From contig NW_003124894.1 of NCBI RefSeq assembly GCF_000003605.2, positions 950,642 to 992,213 of the forward strand: a stretch of 41,572 nucleotides of DNA, given 5' to 3'. Positions 23,961 to 35,700 of the stretch are shown here, piece after piece; the first letter of the stretch is position 1, and each line of letters opens with the position of its first letter. Origin of the DNA: Saccoglossus kowalevskii. Taxonomy: Eukaryota; Hemichordata; Enteropneusta; Harrimaniidae. The notes below the pieces were generated by a model, which worked only from the letters and a program-made list of their open reading frames with translations, had not been told where the DNA came from and searched no databases. Both the position numbers and the translations under genes were made by a program.

Positions 23961-25729
23961 CTTGTTATGAAAATCAAATAAAAAAAAAACACTTTTGCTC
24001 TATATGTACTGTCATACATATTTTGTTAATGAAAAATGCATGGTTTTCACAAGTGTACTGAGTTTCTGTTTACTCATGGTATGCTCTGTAAGTACTTCTT
24101 CATTATTATTCATGATTGTCAGGCATAACCTCAACAAGCCCAAGTAGGTGGCTCATATGTTTGTCAAATATAAACACCTGAAAGAGGAAGTCTCCTAAAA
24201 TCAGCAAAAAGACTGTTCAACAGAAATAATATATCGTATAATTTTTTCATGGCAATTGCTACGTTCACGTTAAGGGATCTCGGCAGATGCCAACATTTTT
24301 TATCTTTTGTGTTCGAAGAGGGATTAAAACAGTTGCGTTCATACTAGTTGGAACCCACTGGGCTCGTGCCGAAATCATGCATGTACATTGTTAATCAAAG
24401 CATACAAAGTGACCGATTGGTAAAAAAGATAAACAGATTCAAAAAAGTGTTGTTTTCTTCATTTTGGATACTACACTTCAGTTTGCTAAAATCCTAACAG
24501 CGACTTGTTGAGTAGCACTACGATGACATTTGGTTTTTCTGGTTGTATTATTATTATTATATAAATATTGGCTTTATATTACCGGTAGTTGTGCTTTTAT
24601 AAGAATGTACCCCTGTATTTTTAAAAATGCCATGAAGAAAACAGACGTGACCTCAGTGACGTTTAATGGCAGGGAATTAAGACACTTAACAATTTGATGA
24701 GATCAAAGTACAAGTCAAACAAGTATGTGTACCAAGTGACTAACATACAATGCATGTTTTAGAAAATACAACCCAGTCAAGCTTACTTACACCAATAGTC
24801 TTAATTTGCATCTCAGAAGGAAATCTTGCCATTCATCACTTAATTTGCACATTACACATTTGAAAAGCGATTTTGATACGGCTGTGAAATGAATCATCAT
24901 AGAAATGCATCTCAACATTGTGTAATGTATGTAATAAATTTGAACAAAAACTGACAAAACTAAGATACCACATTTTCAAAAAACAAGATGGCTGCCAGTC
25001 GGCCATATCCCAACCTGTATAATGTTTGTGCAAAATTTGAACGATACCGGTAACAAAGGATTTCCAAGATAACCTATTTTTTTTTTAAAAACATGCTAGC
25101 TGCCAATCGTCAAAAGCAGGGTCCATCAGAGGAATAACTAGAGGGTATGCTCTGTTAAATGCTAGGCAATCTTAAATTTAGTTCCATACCAGTATTTCAG
25201 CCACTTTGCTGACATGTTAACATTGGTCCAGGTACAAATATTCCTTGATCAGTCCTGCTCGCATTTTTTAATTTTTTTTTTTTTATTATGGCCAAAAAAA
25301 AAAATTACTCTACTTTTGACAGCACTGCAAAACTGTTGCTAATTGCGAGACCTTGAGAAGAAGTTGCAGCTTCTTAACTGCATTCATTGCCTCAGTTCAC
25401 TGATGATAGACTGCTTCAATAATTTCTTTCAAATTATCTTTTGTATATCATTTAAAAGACATTCAAGTAAAGTTTATTTATTGAATTGCCTTAGTGTACA
25501 AGTTGATAGTAAGCAACCAGGGGGGTTGTAACTGTCACCGGCATGTTCTCAACACCAAAATAGCAACATTGCTGAATGGTTTACCATGTGCGCAAGGAGA
25601 TCATTACATGATTAGAACAAGTTGGGTCAAACCAAGCTGAACAGGAGACGTCAAACTTAAAATGTTAAATACAAATAGAAGATCACAATGTAATCACCTT
25701 TCCATTTATCTCAATCATGTCGATTGATA
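23961..25729. other. Non-coding AT-rich stretch
   Basis: No gene is supported. The segment 24960-25060 (AAGATGGCTGCCAGTCGGCC, then TTGTGCAAAATTTGAACG) looks like a diverged interspersed repeat of a common invertebrate style. The minus-strand frame at 24836-25033 overlaps it and is probably chance. Confidence 0.45.
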
Positions 25730-25919
25730 CTGTATAATACTTTATTTTCACTTGGAATTTATTTTCGCTGAAAGAATGATTCCGTGAAAATAAAATCCAG
25801 TGAATATACTTTTTTTTCCTATATTTCACATTAAACTCATCAAAAATCAGTGAAAATAAACTCCATACAAAACGCCCAAAAAGCCTTTTCAGCGAAAATA
25901 AAGTACCACTATTCCACAG
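25730..25919 (+). mobile_element. MITE family 1, copy C
   Basis: TA-flanked (25728-25729 and 25920-25921). It starts CTGTATAATACTTTATTTTC and ends with AAAATAAAGTA, a small insertion, then TATTCCACAG. Its interior matches copy A in the same orientation. Confidence 0.8.
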
Positions 25920-25921
25920 TA

Positions 25922-27290
25922 TATGATAAATGACAGTCATCCAAACAAATAGTGTACTGCCAGTCTGAAAGGTGAACACATGCATGGCACAATGCTTGTA
26001 AATGCACACCCTAACGTTTCAACTAATGTAAGGATCGCAAACCAATCGGCAACATAGCTGGCATTGTTGCTGTTCGGAACAATACCGGTAATACTGATCA
26101 ACTTCATGGCAGTTTACTTTAAAGCAAAATACAAGTCCCCACAAAATCTGCAGGGATAACGAGCAACACTGCAATATTGCTATGTCCTTCACAGCAAAAC
26201 AGCTTAGCATTATAGCCATTTTGCATATCCGGTATTAAAATTGTTAATTGCCTCTATTATATTTATAACCAAGCTTTATTCAACCAAAGTGTGGGTACTT
26301 ACTATACTCTAATGCTGAGCAGCTCTCCAAAAAATGTTGCCAAATACCTGTACTCCTGTTGGTATGGTTACTTAGGCAGAGCCCAGGGTAATCAATCTGG
26401 CATTTTATTACACCGTATATATTATCCTGAACATTTCCTGGAAAAGAAGAAATATTTTGCTCCCAGACAATAGGCTCTACACACTCATCACTAACCAAGT
26501 TTCATACTTGCAACACCGGCTTAACTTTTAGTGTGTACATCTGAGGATTGGCTGTTGGGTTAGATCAAATCTGAGCACAATTACAAAACGTGTTGTGAAC
26601 TGGGAGTTGTTAAAGAAAGGTCACAGAATATCATTCAGTGTTTGAGTAATAATTTTATTTAACTGGAGAGACTCGTTTATATACACCTTCACATTTTCAA
26701 AACAATTTTCAACCAGTAACTTCTTGCTTACTGGGAATGATTACAAATGTATTCGCACAACGCTGCAAAAAGAGAGCACTTAAAGATTGTGAAATTCAGC
26801 AACAATGGTACTTTAAAGTGAGTCAATACTGCAATGGTGTTAGCTTCAAATATAAGTTGACTGCACCCTCAAAATATAACCACCTGTACATGAGCTAAAA
26901 ATGCACTTTTACTGTGCAGCGACCATTGCCGACTAATATGATTCCCAAGCCTGGCTACCAGGTCCACTGAAATGATGTACACAGATACAGTCCATAAATG
27001 CAGAAGTGAGATTTTGAACACAGTCAGCAATAGTCGTTGCATGATAAAAGTGAATTGAATTCCTGTTAGAATAGAAGTCCATTTTTTTTAGATCGTAATC
27101 AATAGGATTTTTGTGGTAAGATGCAATACTTTCACTGGAATACAGAAAAACAACAGTCTGAAAATTCACTTTCCTCATTCAGCATTTTACAATGGTTTAG
27201 GTGTATAACTTATCTAAATGAAAAGAAGCTGTTTTACAAAACATTGATTGTAAGTCTCTAAATTGTTGGATGTGCAGCATGATCTTCTAA
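25922..27290. other. Non-coding stretch
   Basis: The short open frames here on both strands show no recognisable motif and no supporting splice context. No repeat family was identified. Confidence 0.45.
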
Positions 27291-27292
27291 CC

Positions 27293-27400
27293 ATATCAAC
27301 ACCATGGTGACAAAACAGGAAGCACTGGCTGCACTAGATGTTGTTGGATGTCTTCACATGACTCATCTTGCCACTTCAGAATATCTGTAATTATTCTGGC
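27293..27400 (-). CDS. Possible terminal exon of an unidentified minus-strand gene
   Basis: On the minus strand an open segment reads VARIITDILKWQDESCEDIQ and continues to SPWC and a TGA at 27293-27295. A possible acceptor (TTGCCAG) lies near 27394. Composition looks protein-like, but the exon is short, no upstream exon was linked to it, and no family was recognised. It could be the 3' end of a gene whose promoter is the CpG-containing patch at 28.5-29.3 kb, or chance. Confidence 0.2.
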
Positions 27401-28303
27401 AACAGAATAGGAAACAAAATGAAGCTATCGCACTCAACATGAACAGACACTTGTGATCTTGAATGCATGACCAAGTACAAGAACTGGATGCAAAACAAAG
27501 AGTTTACTTACTCTTGCTTAACTCTTTAAAACTGCAGATCACTCTGGATAATTCACATTATCTGCAGTGTTTCCCCACTGAAAAAAAGTGACAGAGTGAC
27601 TGACATGCATATATAAACAGTATTCAGTTACCGGTATATCTCTAATGCAGTCGTACACACACACACACACCAAGTTATAGTCTATACACTGAGTAACCAT
27701 TTCACAATTACTTGATCAGTTTTCATTTTACTACTAAAATTAGCTTGTAGATCATTTGTCTCAAGTTCCGGTCTTGTCTTGAAGAAAGTCTGTAAGACTC
27801 TAATGTCCTAGCAATCCAAACTTTAAGCTCTATTTCATTTGTACACTATTACCACGATTTTCACCAATTTACCAATAATGTACCTTAGTATCATTACCTA
27901 GTAGTACATGAATGCACATACCAGTACTGTACATTTGTATTATGGGGGAACCACAATTACTTTACAATTGTAATTTGACCAGATAACATAGCTGGAGCCT
28001 TATTAATGGAACAGCTGTTGCCAACAGTTTAATACATGTACAAAGAAAAGGTGCAGGTTTCAGATATACATTTTACTTTTTTTTCTATTTAATGTCATAA
28101 AATGAGACACAAAAGTCATTAATAATCTATATTGAGACTAGTATAACATTTGTTAAATGTGGAATAAGAAAAAACAGGTTTTAAAAATTACAAATAGGCT
28201 GTGTCAGCTACTGAAACAAATAAAAAAGGCTTTTTTTTTTACAATATGTACATTGTAATAATGTATAAGAACTTACAAGCATAGAGGGGCTTTACTTTTC
28301 AGT

Positions 28304-28876
28304 GTGACAATGGAGTGGGGGACTTTCGGGGTACATCAGCAAGATGTCTTTCTCCATGAAAGCAGCAATGCTGTTCGTAACATGCCCACATTCCACAGAG
28401 GTGACGTCAAGTACTGCCCAGAAGATAATTCAGTCATGAAATATCAGCCGGTGCCAATCCTGACGTCTGAAATGAAAAATAAAATGCATCAAACATGTGT
28501 ACGAAAGAAAAATAATATTGTCAACCACTATCAACGCTTCACCATTCGTCACTGTAAATGTAAATATAAACCGCGAGGCGTGCACCTTCCGTCCGCCATT
28601 TTAATAGTAGATTGTTCGGTATTTAAATTAGCACGAAAACGTCTAGTCGTCGTTTTACATCAGCAAATTTGTTCTTCCTGTTGTGCATCTTCGAAAACTC
28701 GTTCAAAATCCCTCCTGACAAAATCCTCAGTATCGGCCGTCATGCATGGAAAGGATATTAAGTTTGTTTTCTTCTCTGTGCATGAAGCAACAAGTTCATT
28801 TGTACCGTTAGTGTTACAGTTTTCGGCAAATTTATCATTCCACACAAAGTCAAACATACCGTTTCTCAAGAAATAA
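28304..28876 (+). CDS. Unassigned open frame, 190 codons (overlaps a minus-strand frame)
   Basis: The frame starts MTMEWGTFGVHQQDVFLHES and is open for 190 codons, long for this AT-rich background. The surrounding DNA is richer in CpG than the flanks, which removes stop codons on both strands. I recognise no domain, and the hydrophobic end (FVFFSVHEATSSFVPLVLQF) is not clearly a membrane segment. The minus-strand frame at 28660-29190 overlaps it by over 200 bp; at most one is likely real. Confidence 0.2.
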   Translation: MTMEWGTFGVHQQDVFLHESSNAVRNMPTFHRGDVKYCPEDNSVMKYQPVPILTSEMKNKMHQTCVRKKNNIVNHYQRFTIRHCKCKYKPRGVHLPSAILIVDCSVFKLARKRLVVVLHQQICSSCCASSKTRSKSLLTKSSVSAVMHGKDIKFVFFSVHEATSSFVPLVLQFSANLSFHTKSNIPFLKK

Positions 28877-29310
28877 TCGTTCGCTATAAATTCAGTAGTG
28901 TTGTGAGGCGCTGGTATATGAATTCCTTTCGTCCGGTCCGATCGGTGTTTAACTACGGGGAAAGTTTGCTTCAGATTACGCATTTTTATGCAATTTGTTC
29001 TGTGTCGGTTGCTGCCATATGGAAGTCGGCGACAGTGGTCCGACCTGTCGGCCATTTTTGTCACTGGCGCTCTGGCTGGAAAATATGCGTTAGATCGTGA
29101 ACAAACACTTTCGTCGGTGGTAGTTATCCGTAACATACTTTTGATATTACCTTTAGTAAACTCTTCCAGGTGATTTTGCTCCAGTAACATGACTTGGGAC
29201 GATGATTTACTAGTAGTTGTTCAGAGCACCAGATGCGCGTATCCTCTCTTCACGAAACCTACAAGGGAGTGATGAAACGTTGTTTGTACGAACTGAACGT
29301 TGTCATGAAC
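28540..29310. promoter_or_regulatory. CpG-containing patch, possible promoter/5' region
   Basis: CpG dinucleotides are clearly denser here than in the flanks. Two minus-strand ATGs sit in start-like contexts (AAAATGGCGGAC near 28600 and AAAATGGCCGAC near 29057). This is the usual look of a first-exon region, but no downstream coding exon was securely joined. A repeat insertion of different composition is the alternative. Confidence 0.3.
28660..29190 (-). CDS. Unassigned minus-strand open frame, 176 codons
   Basis: The frame has an internal start, MADRSDHCRRLPYGSNRHRT, and ends FVRRDFERVFEDAQQEEQIC before TGA at 28660-28662. The last 25 residues are acidic and charged, unlike random translation. 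No family was recognised. A GTAAAA donor-like site lies 5 bases past the stop. It competes with the overlapping plus-strand frame. Confidence 0.25.
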   Translation of the reverse strand: MLLEQNHLEEFTKGNIKSMLRITTTDESVCSRSNAYFPARAPVTKMADRSDHCRRLPYGSNRHRTNCIKMRNLKQTFPVVKHRSDRTKGIHIPAPHNTTEFIANDYFLRNGMFDFVWNDKFAENCNTNGTNELVASCTEKKTNLISFPCMTADTEDFVRRDFERVFEDAQQEEQIC

Positions 29311-29947
29311 ACACCAGTGAGACTAACACAGTAAATTCGAAATGGGGGTTGATACATTTAACAACCTCCTTTTGTTGCAATATGTACATAATATCGATTA
29401 GAAATAAATTAACATAATATTAACGCAGCGTACATTTCATAAATGCAATTTTACGTAGTAAATTACACACATTAAGAATTAATGAAAATAATTTGCAACA
29501 AACCGTATTAATATACAAGTACTAACAAAATCGCGCCACCGCTCGATATTCAGAAATTGCAAACAAACAAACACCCTAGATGTAAATAACTCGATGTTAG
29601 CCTATGATTCGGGTTAGGTATTACTCGGATTCGGTTAAAATTTGTGGGCAACACATTTATGACTGGAAGAGGAATCAACTGTTATCAGTTATCTTTTTCT
29701 TGGCTTCACATTAAATATTATTTGTTTTGTACAAACAAGAAATTCTCTGGTATAAGGAAATACGATTCTCCCGACTCAGAATCAATAGAGGAATCCGAAA
29801 GTCAACTGTAAATTTCATCAGCAGCCAACTGTTCCATCAGTGCAGGGCATCAGTGCAAAGTTACAGTACACGTCTAAGGTATTGATCAGTCCTGTATGCG
29901 GCATACTTTTGTGTTAAACGTTACGCACGATTTATGCGTATTTCACT

Positions 29948-30214
29948 ATGATTATACCAGGAAACTTCAAGACATGTGCACATTGTCAGGTTGGTATTTC
30001 TATTTACCCCGTCACCAAGTTAGTTATTATTCTATTACACACCAACGCCTATGAATGTCCCATTCAACTTACGTACATGGGTATTAACACTCCAACTTCC
30101 GTGACTGGACTGAGTGTACACTGTTTCGCTGTGTACAATATATTGCTATGTGCATTGCATATTGTTATGGCACACGGACCGAGTAATAGACGGCGATACA
30201 AGGTAAAGGCATGA
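29948..30214 (+). other. 88-codon open frame, first copy
   Basis: The frame begins MIIPGNFKTCAHCQVGISIY and contains a CAHC pair and hydrophobic stretches. Its last residues are basic (NRRRYKVKA). It is duplicated exactly at 30552-30818 because it lies in the 604-bp tandem unit. No family was recognised, and identity of the copies says nothing about coding, since the non-coding flanks are equally identical. Confidence 0.2.
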
Positions 30215-30551
30215 AGCTAGAAAGGGAAGGAGAAAGGACACTATTTAAGCCTGTTTTAAGCTGTTGACATAGCTCCATGGTAGAAGGAAAACACCACAAA
30301 TAGTGCACACTATGCAAATAGTACTGTCCCTTGAATTAACGAAATTACAGACTAGCTAAATACTAGTTTTCGACGTGCTTTCACAGTAATTCTTAGGTTT
30401 ACATGTTAACTGTAAATTTCATCAGCAGCCAACTGTTCCATCAGTGCAGGGCATCAGTGCAAAGTTACAGTACACGTCTAAGGTATTGATCAGTCCTGTA
30501 TGCGGCATACTTTTGTGTTAAACGTTACGCACGATTTATGCGTATTTCACT

Positions 30552-30818
30552 ATGATTATACCAGGAAACTTCAAGACATGTGCACATTGTCAGGTTGGTA
30601 TTTCTATTTACCCCGTCACCAAGTTAGTTATTATTCTATTACACACCAACGCCTATGAATGTCCCATTCAACTTACGTACATGGGTATTAACACTCCAAC
30701 TTCCGTGACTGGACTGAGTGTACACTGTTTCGCTGTGTACAATATATTGCTATGTGCATTGCATATTGTTATGGCACACGGACCGAGTAATAGACGGCGA
30801 TACAAGGTAAAGGCATGA
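30552..30818 (+). other. 88-codon open frame, second copy
   Basis: Exact copy of the frame at 29948-30214 inside the second 604-bp unit. The same reservations apply. Confidence 0.2.
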
Positions 30819-31453
30819 AGCTAGAAAGGGAAGGAGAAAGGACACTATTTAAGCCTGTTTTAAGCTGTTGACATAGCTCCATGGTAGAAGGAAAACACCA
30901 CAAATAGTGCACACTATGCAAATAGTACTGTCCCTTGAATTAACGAAATTACAGACTAGCTAAATACTAGTTTTCGACGTGCTTTCACAGTAATTCTTAG
31001 GTTTACATGTTAAGTGTTCCCTCTAAACTCGTGACTATAAATAAATTATTGAAAATAAGAGATGCAGAACATAGAGATACAATATGTTTATGGTCATCTC
31101 CAACTATGTGTAAAAAAGTAAACCATTGATATCACACTTTAATGCATTTTTATAACACTGTAAGGTTTTTAAAATAATAGATGCATGAAAACCACAGTGC
31201 CATATGGTATTTGCATCAGAGATTTACTTTGATAACTATTAATAACATATTGCAATTGAATCCATTTACCATATGATTGAATTAGCTGACTGTAAAATAT
31301 TATATTTGCTCTACTGTATTCCCACTTTTAGAACCACATTTTCAATAAAAGCACATATGAACAGAAATTGTCATTTTTGTCTACTGAATTATTAAAATCT
31401 TTGCTACAGAAACGCACATGTAATGTATATAAGCGCATATACTACTAATACTA

Positions 31454-32420
31454 TTTGATAAGCTGATTCAACCAATATTAGTTTATGGCAGCAATATCTG
31501 GGAAGATGAAAGTAATTACAAATTTGCCATCAAGGATGTACACCTAAGCTACTCCCAAAATGGGCATTTACAGACAACTCGGCAAATAGCCATTGGATAT
31601 ATTCAACAAGAGACAATGATCAAATGTTACGATCACATAATGAATACAAATAACATCCTTCTTGAAAAAACTGCAGATTTAAACAAGAAAATTAACAGTA
31701 CATGGCACAAGGAAGTGGAAACTGAACTTGCTAATATCAACCAATCAGGAATTATTACCGATAATACTGAATAAATAATTATGGAAACTCAATCAAAAAT
31801 ATTTGACAAATAAATATTTTGAAAATATGTATGATATCCATGATGACAGTAAGAATAATTTCAGAGAAAAAAATAAAGTGAGAACATACAGAGGTTTTAA
31901 AAAAATATTCAGATTGGAAGATTGATTAGTTGATAAGAAGAGCATTGAACTGATAGAATGGTTTATTGTAAATTCAGACTCGGCAATCACTGTCTCAAAA
32001 TTGAAATGGGTAGACACACAAAACCTAAAACACTGACTGACAAAATAATTTGCATCAAAAGTTTTGTACTGCTATGAAAATTGAAGATGAGACGTACTCT
32101 GTTACGTCATGTAGAAAATATGAAGAGCAAAGAAATTTCCTTTTCAAAATTTTACTTTTTTGATGAAAAATAACAAATTCTTCGCAATCTTTATTTCAAA
32201 TAAAACATTTTTTATTATCATGTAGCAAAGAAAAATGTTTATTTGTGAGAGAGAAACTTCCAAGACTGAACCCAATGAACCAAGTCTATATAAACAAAAC
32301 TAAAATTAATTTTTAAAAATCTTTTCTTGTTGCGTATCATTTCTAGTCATGTTGTATTTTGTATGTTTTAGTTCTTGACAATTCTGTACCTTTCTGTGGC
32401 AGTATTGTTTCAATAAAATA
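31454..32420 (+). mobile_element. 3' remnant of a non-LTR (LINE) retrotransposon
   Basis: An open run from 31454 to the stop at 31772-31774 reads FDKLIQPILVYGSNIW, the typical segment just after the reverse-transcriptase core of non-LTR elements. A C-terminal tail with many Lys and Asn follows. Past the stop, other frames near 32080-32150 carry KIEDETYSVTSCRKYEEQRN, the Cys-containing C-terminal motif of the same proteins. AATAAA sits near 32413. There is no start codon, frames are broken and the RT core is missing, so it is a dead 5'-truncated copy. The clade (CR1, L2 or Jockey-like) is not resolved. Confidence 0.7.
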
Positions 32421-32716
32421 TTAAATTACTAATATATATTATAATAGAGCAAATACAATATTCCTTTTCTATGTGCTTACTTAAATGATAGGAATGTCCA
32501 TGGTCAAAATAGGTTCAATTTTAATTGATCCTGCATACACATTGAATACATGTGCTTCCAAAAGAGAAAATACTGGTAATTATAGTACATACAGGTGATG
32601 TGTTTTGCCACATGTGTTTTTTTTTTTCTCAACAGAGTCCTGTACATAAATGAAGCTTTCAATATACAGTGATCATTTTTGTATATAGTCATTTTATATA
32701 AAACAATATTTACAAG

Positions 32717-35700
32717 ATGATTTTAAAAATGTGTTTGTGTGGGAGACGTAGAAGCAGTGTAACAGGTAAGTAGATTTATTATATTATGAATTGGCCTAAC
32801 TTGGATGTGTGGATTCTTTTGCCAACTATTTTCATCTTTCACAAAAGAAACATAATTCAATCTTTCTATATTTTTCCACGAATAATTTGATCAAGACATT
32901 TAGCTAATGGCCAAATTATGTTAATTTTAAAAACAAATTATTGAAAAATACATAAAAATGTGCAAAATATGGGAGTAAAACTTCAGCAGGAAAAATCATG
33001 ACATTTTTTAAAGAGTTAACCTGTAATTATAGGCAATCACACCCAATAACAAATATCTCTCACTGAGCAGCACTATCTCGCAATCTGCTGTGACAACTTT
33101 TCCCACAGGTTGTATTATTAACAGAAACACATACATCATAACATGTATATTTAATAGCAACAGCATGGCACAACACTGTTATTTTATCGTTGGATGCTGA
33201 CGACCAGTTCTTGCACTGTGACGTTATTTTTTCACACGAACACCAGGTTTTTGCCAATCAGTCGCTGTGCACATATAGATGCACAAAACATGAATGTCTT
33301 TTTATCTTTATCTGTGGCATCATTTAAATTTGTTCTGCAAAATATTATACTATAATAGTACTGATAATAAGTGTCCTTTCTTTGATTAATTCAAGTTATC
33401 TATCTGCATCATCTGCAGCATGATTCAGAACAGGGCATCAGTCATCAGTTGTAATTTTAATACATACAACAATGCTGGATGGCATTCAAACATATTTAAC
33501 ACATGAGTTATGTGGGAAAAAACAAAAAAATTGGAAAAATTATAGTGTATTTTGTATTTGAGTTTTAACAGCCAGTAACCCCAGAGTGAGTGGTTGTGTC
33601 CAGGGGTGCAGATTTTCAGGATTGAAAATGCTAAAGTCAGAACAAACACTGCTAAGAATAACTGATAGAGTAGACAAATAGCGATTTTCATGATCAGTTT
33701 ATTTTGGAGCTGCAGAATATGTGATGAAGTCAACTCTGCAGCTGTTGTAATTTTAACATTTGTCTACTCAATCATTATTCAGATAATATTATGATTCATT
33801 CTGTGGATAGAAAAATATATATATTCAAAAAGGGGGATTTGTCACCTGCAAATGCGGCAGAAGACCGTATCGTGACGTTGTTTACCAACAAGCGCCGATC
33901 CATGAGCTTTTTAGTATGCATTGTTATCATTACTTAGGACTCAATTATCGGGCATGTGCAGGTGATTATTCCATTGCTTTAAATAAAAGCTGATTTGGAG
34001 AAATGTAATCGGTACTAAATTTGATTGTATTGTGCGTTTGTTTTATTTCAGTGATTAAGTTACTTGCTCTGCTTTCTGTTTTTGTACTGTTATATTATAT
34101 TCATGGCAAGAGCAGTACATATCCTGCAGATCAGATATCAGGTTGGTTAATTTTTATTTCATATTTATTGGTTTCTACTGTGCCCGACAGCTGTGACCAT
34201 CCCGTTTACATGTACAAGATTTATAAATAAAAACATTGTGTAAAAAATAATTATTAACATCTGCAGAGGAATTGAGAGGCAAGACGAGAATTGCTTTGTA
34301 TATTTTTGTAAGAATTTGGTTGGTAGGGGTAAATGTATGCCAAAAAGAGAATAAATCTAATGGAGTGAGGAGTGTAATTTGTTAAACACTATTTTTTTTT
34401 TACTCAATAGAAATTTTTGTGTTTTGTATGGAATTTATTTTTACTGATTTTAGAAAAGTTGAATGTAAAATATAAGAGAACAGATACTGTAAAAAATGTT
34501 TAAATAGCTACCCCGTACATGCCATTTTAGCGAATTTGACTTCATGCATGAATTAACTGAATCTTAATTTAGCTAAAGTGCCAACAATCTCATTGTGAGA
34601 ATATACTATTTAAATTAGTGATATCTTGAATTAGCGAAATTACATATTAGCTAAAATAACATGCTAGCTAAAAAGACATGTTTTACAGTATATTCACTGG
34701 ATTTTATTTTCACTGAATTATCCAAAAATACATTCAAAGTGAAAATAAATCACTTCAATGATAGTACCGGGGTACTCAAGTTTTTTTGTTTTGAACATGA
34801 ACTAGATAAAATACATGTGGTGGAAAAGGTCGATAACCCTGCTGATGAGAATGTAGTTGCTGTTGCTGGTGGTGACGAGGATGCGGGGGCGGCACCAGTT
34901 AAACTACCTGTTCCACCCGTTGTTAGTGTTCCGAATAATAAATGCGGCATCACCGAGATGTGCAGAAGCACAGAGAAAGTGTTTCATCTGATAAGTGGTG
35001 AATCCCAAGAGAGAACGCCCACAATATGTCTTGATGGCAAATTGTAAGTAATATAATTGTTTTTCTATTTGTGCTGATATTTATTTATTGCTTGATTGAT
35101 TGGTAGTCTATAAGTTACTCAGATTACGTATATATATGGTAGTTTTTGTTATCAATATCACATCCCTTACTTTCAGCAGTCGGGTGGAGTTTGATCAGTG
35201 TGAATATTCGACTACCGTACGGATTCTTAGAATTTTTTATTCATACTATTTTTGGAGGATGGATCAAAGGGGTTGTTAATTCTTCATATCCATGCAATTC
35301 TACTTTACACACATTCCACATATCGAGACATGAATCATTTAGTGACCAGAAATGTTGCCATTGAGACAGTATCGAGCGAGGCGATCAATACATGTTCAAC
35401 ATTAAAAGTCATTGTTTACTCAGAACTGTTTTTATTCTCGTTTCATTTTTGTTTAGTTTCAATCCCATGGCACTGTGTGTAAATGCACATTTGTTCATTT
35501 CATTATTTAGTTTTATAGGTGGGGATAACCCTGAGCTCTATGCTGGCAGAGGAATGAACCTCATAGTTGTTGACAGTAAGTCACATGTTATTGTCTGTTG
35601 CCCACCACTTACAATCTCAAAACTGTTTTAGCTAACATCCTAATGCTCAATATCTCACAGCAGTGATGTCATACTTTACCCATAATCCTTTGCTGGAGAA

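Larger units (their letters stand above)
29804..31013 (+). repeat. Perfect 604-bp tandem duplication
   Basis: 29804-30407 and 30408-31011 appear identical over the full unit by eye. The junction carries 2 bp of shared sequence (AA at 30408-30409 and 31012-31013). The bases just outside differ (C before copy 1, T before copy 2). No divergence means a very recent event or an assembly duplication. The unit is unrelated to the MITE families here. Confidence 0.9.

Noticed and set aside
28290-28480. In-frame TGA between two open minus-strand segments as a selenocysteine codon
   Set aside because: No recognised selenoprotein motif surrounds it and I could not identify a SECIS element; the segment itself is not a supported gene.
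32690-32703. TTTATATAAAA as a TATA box for the FAM3 gene
   Set aside because: It lies only about 14 bp before the ATG, so a normal start about 30 bp downstream would fall inside the coding sequence.
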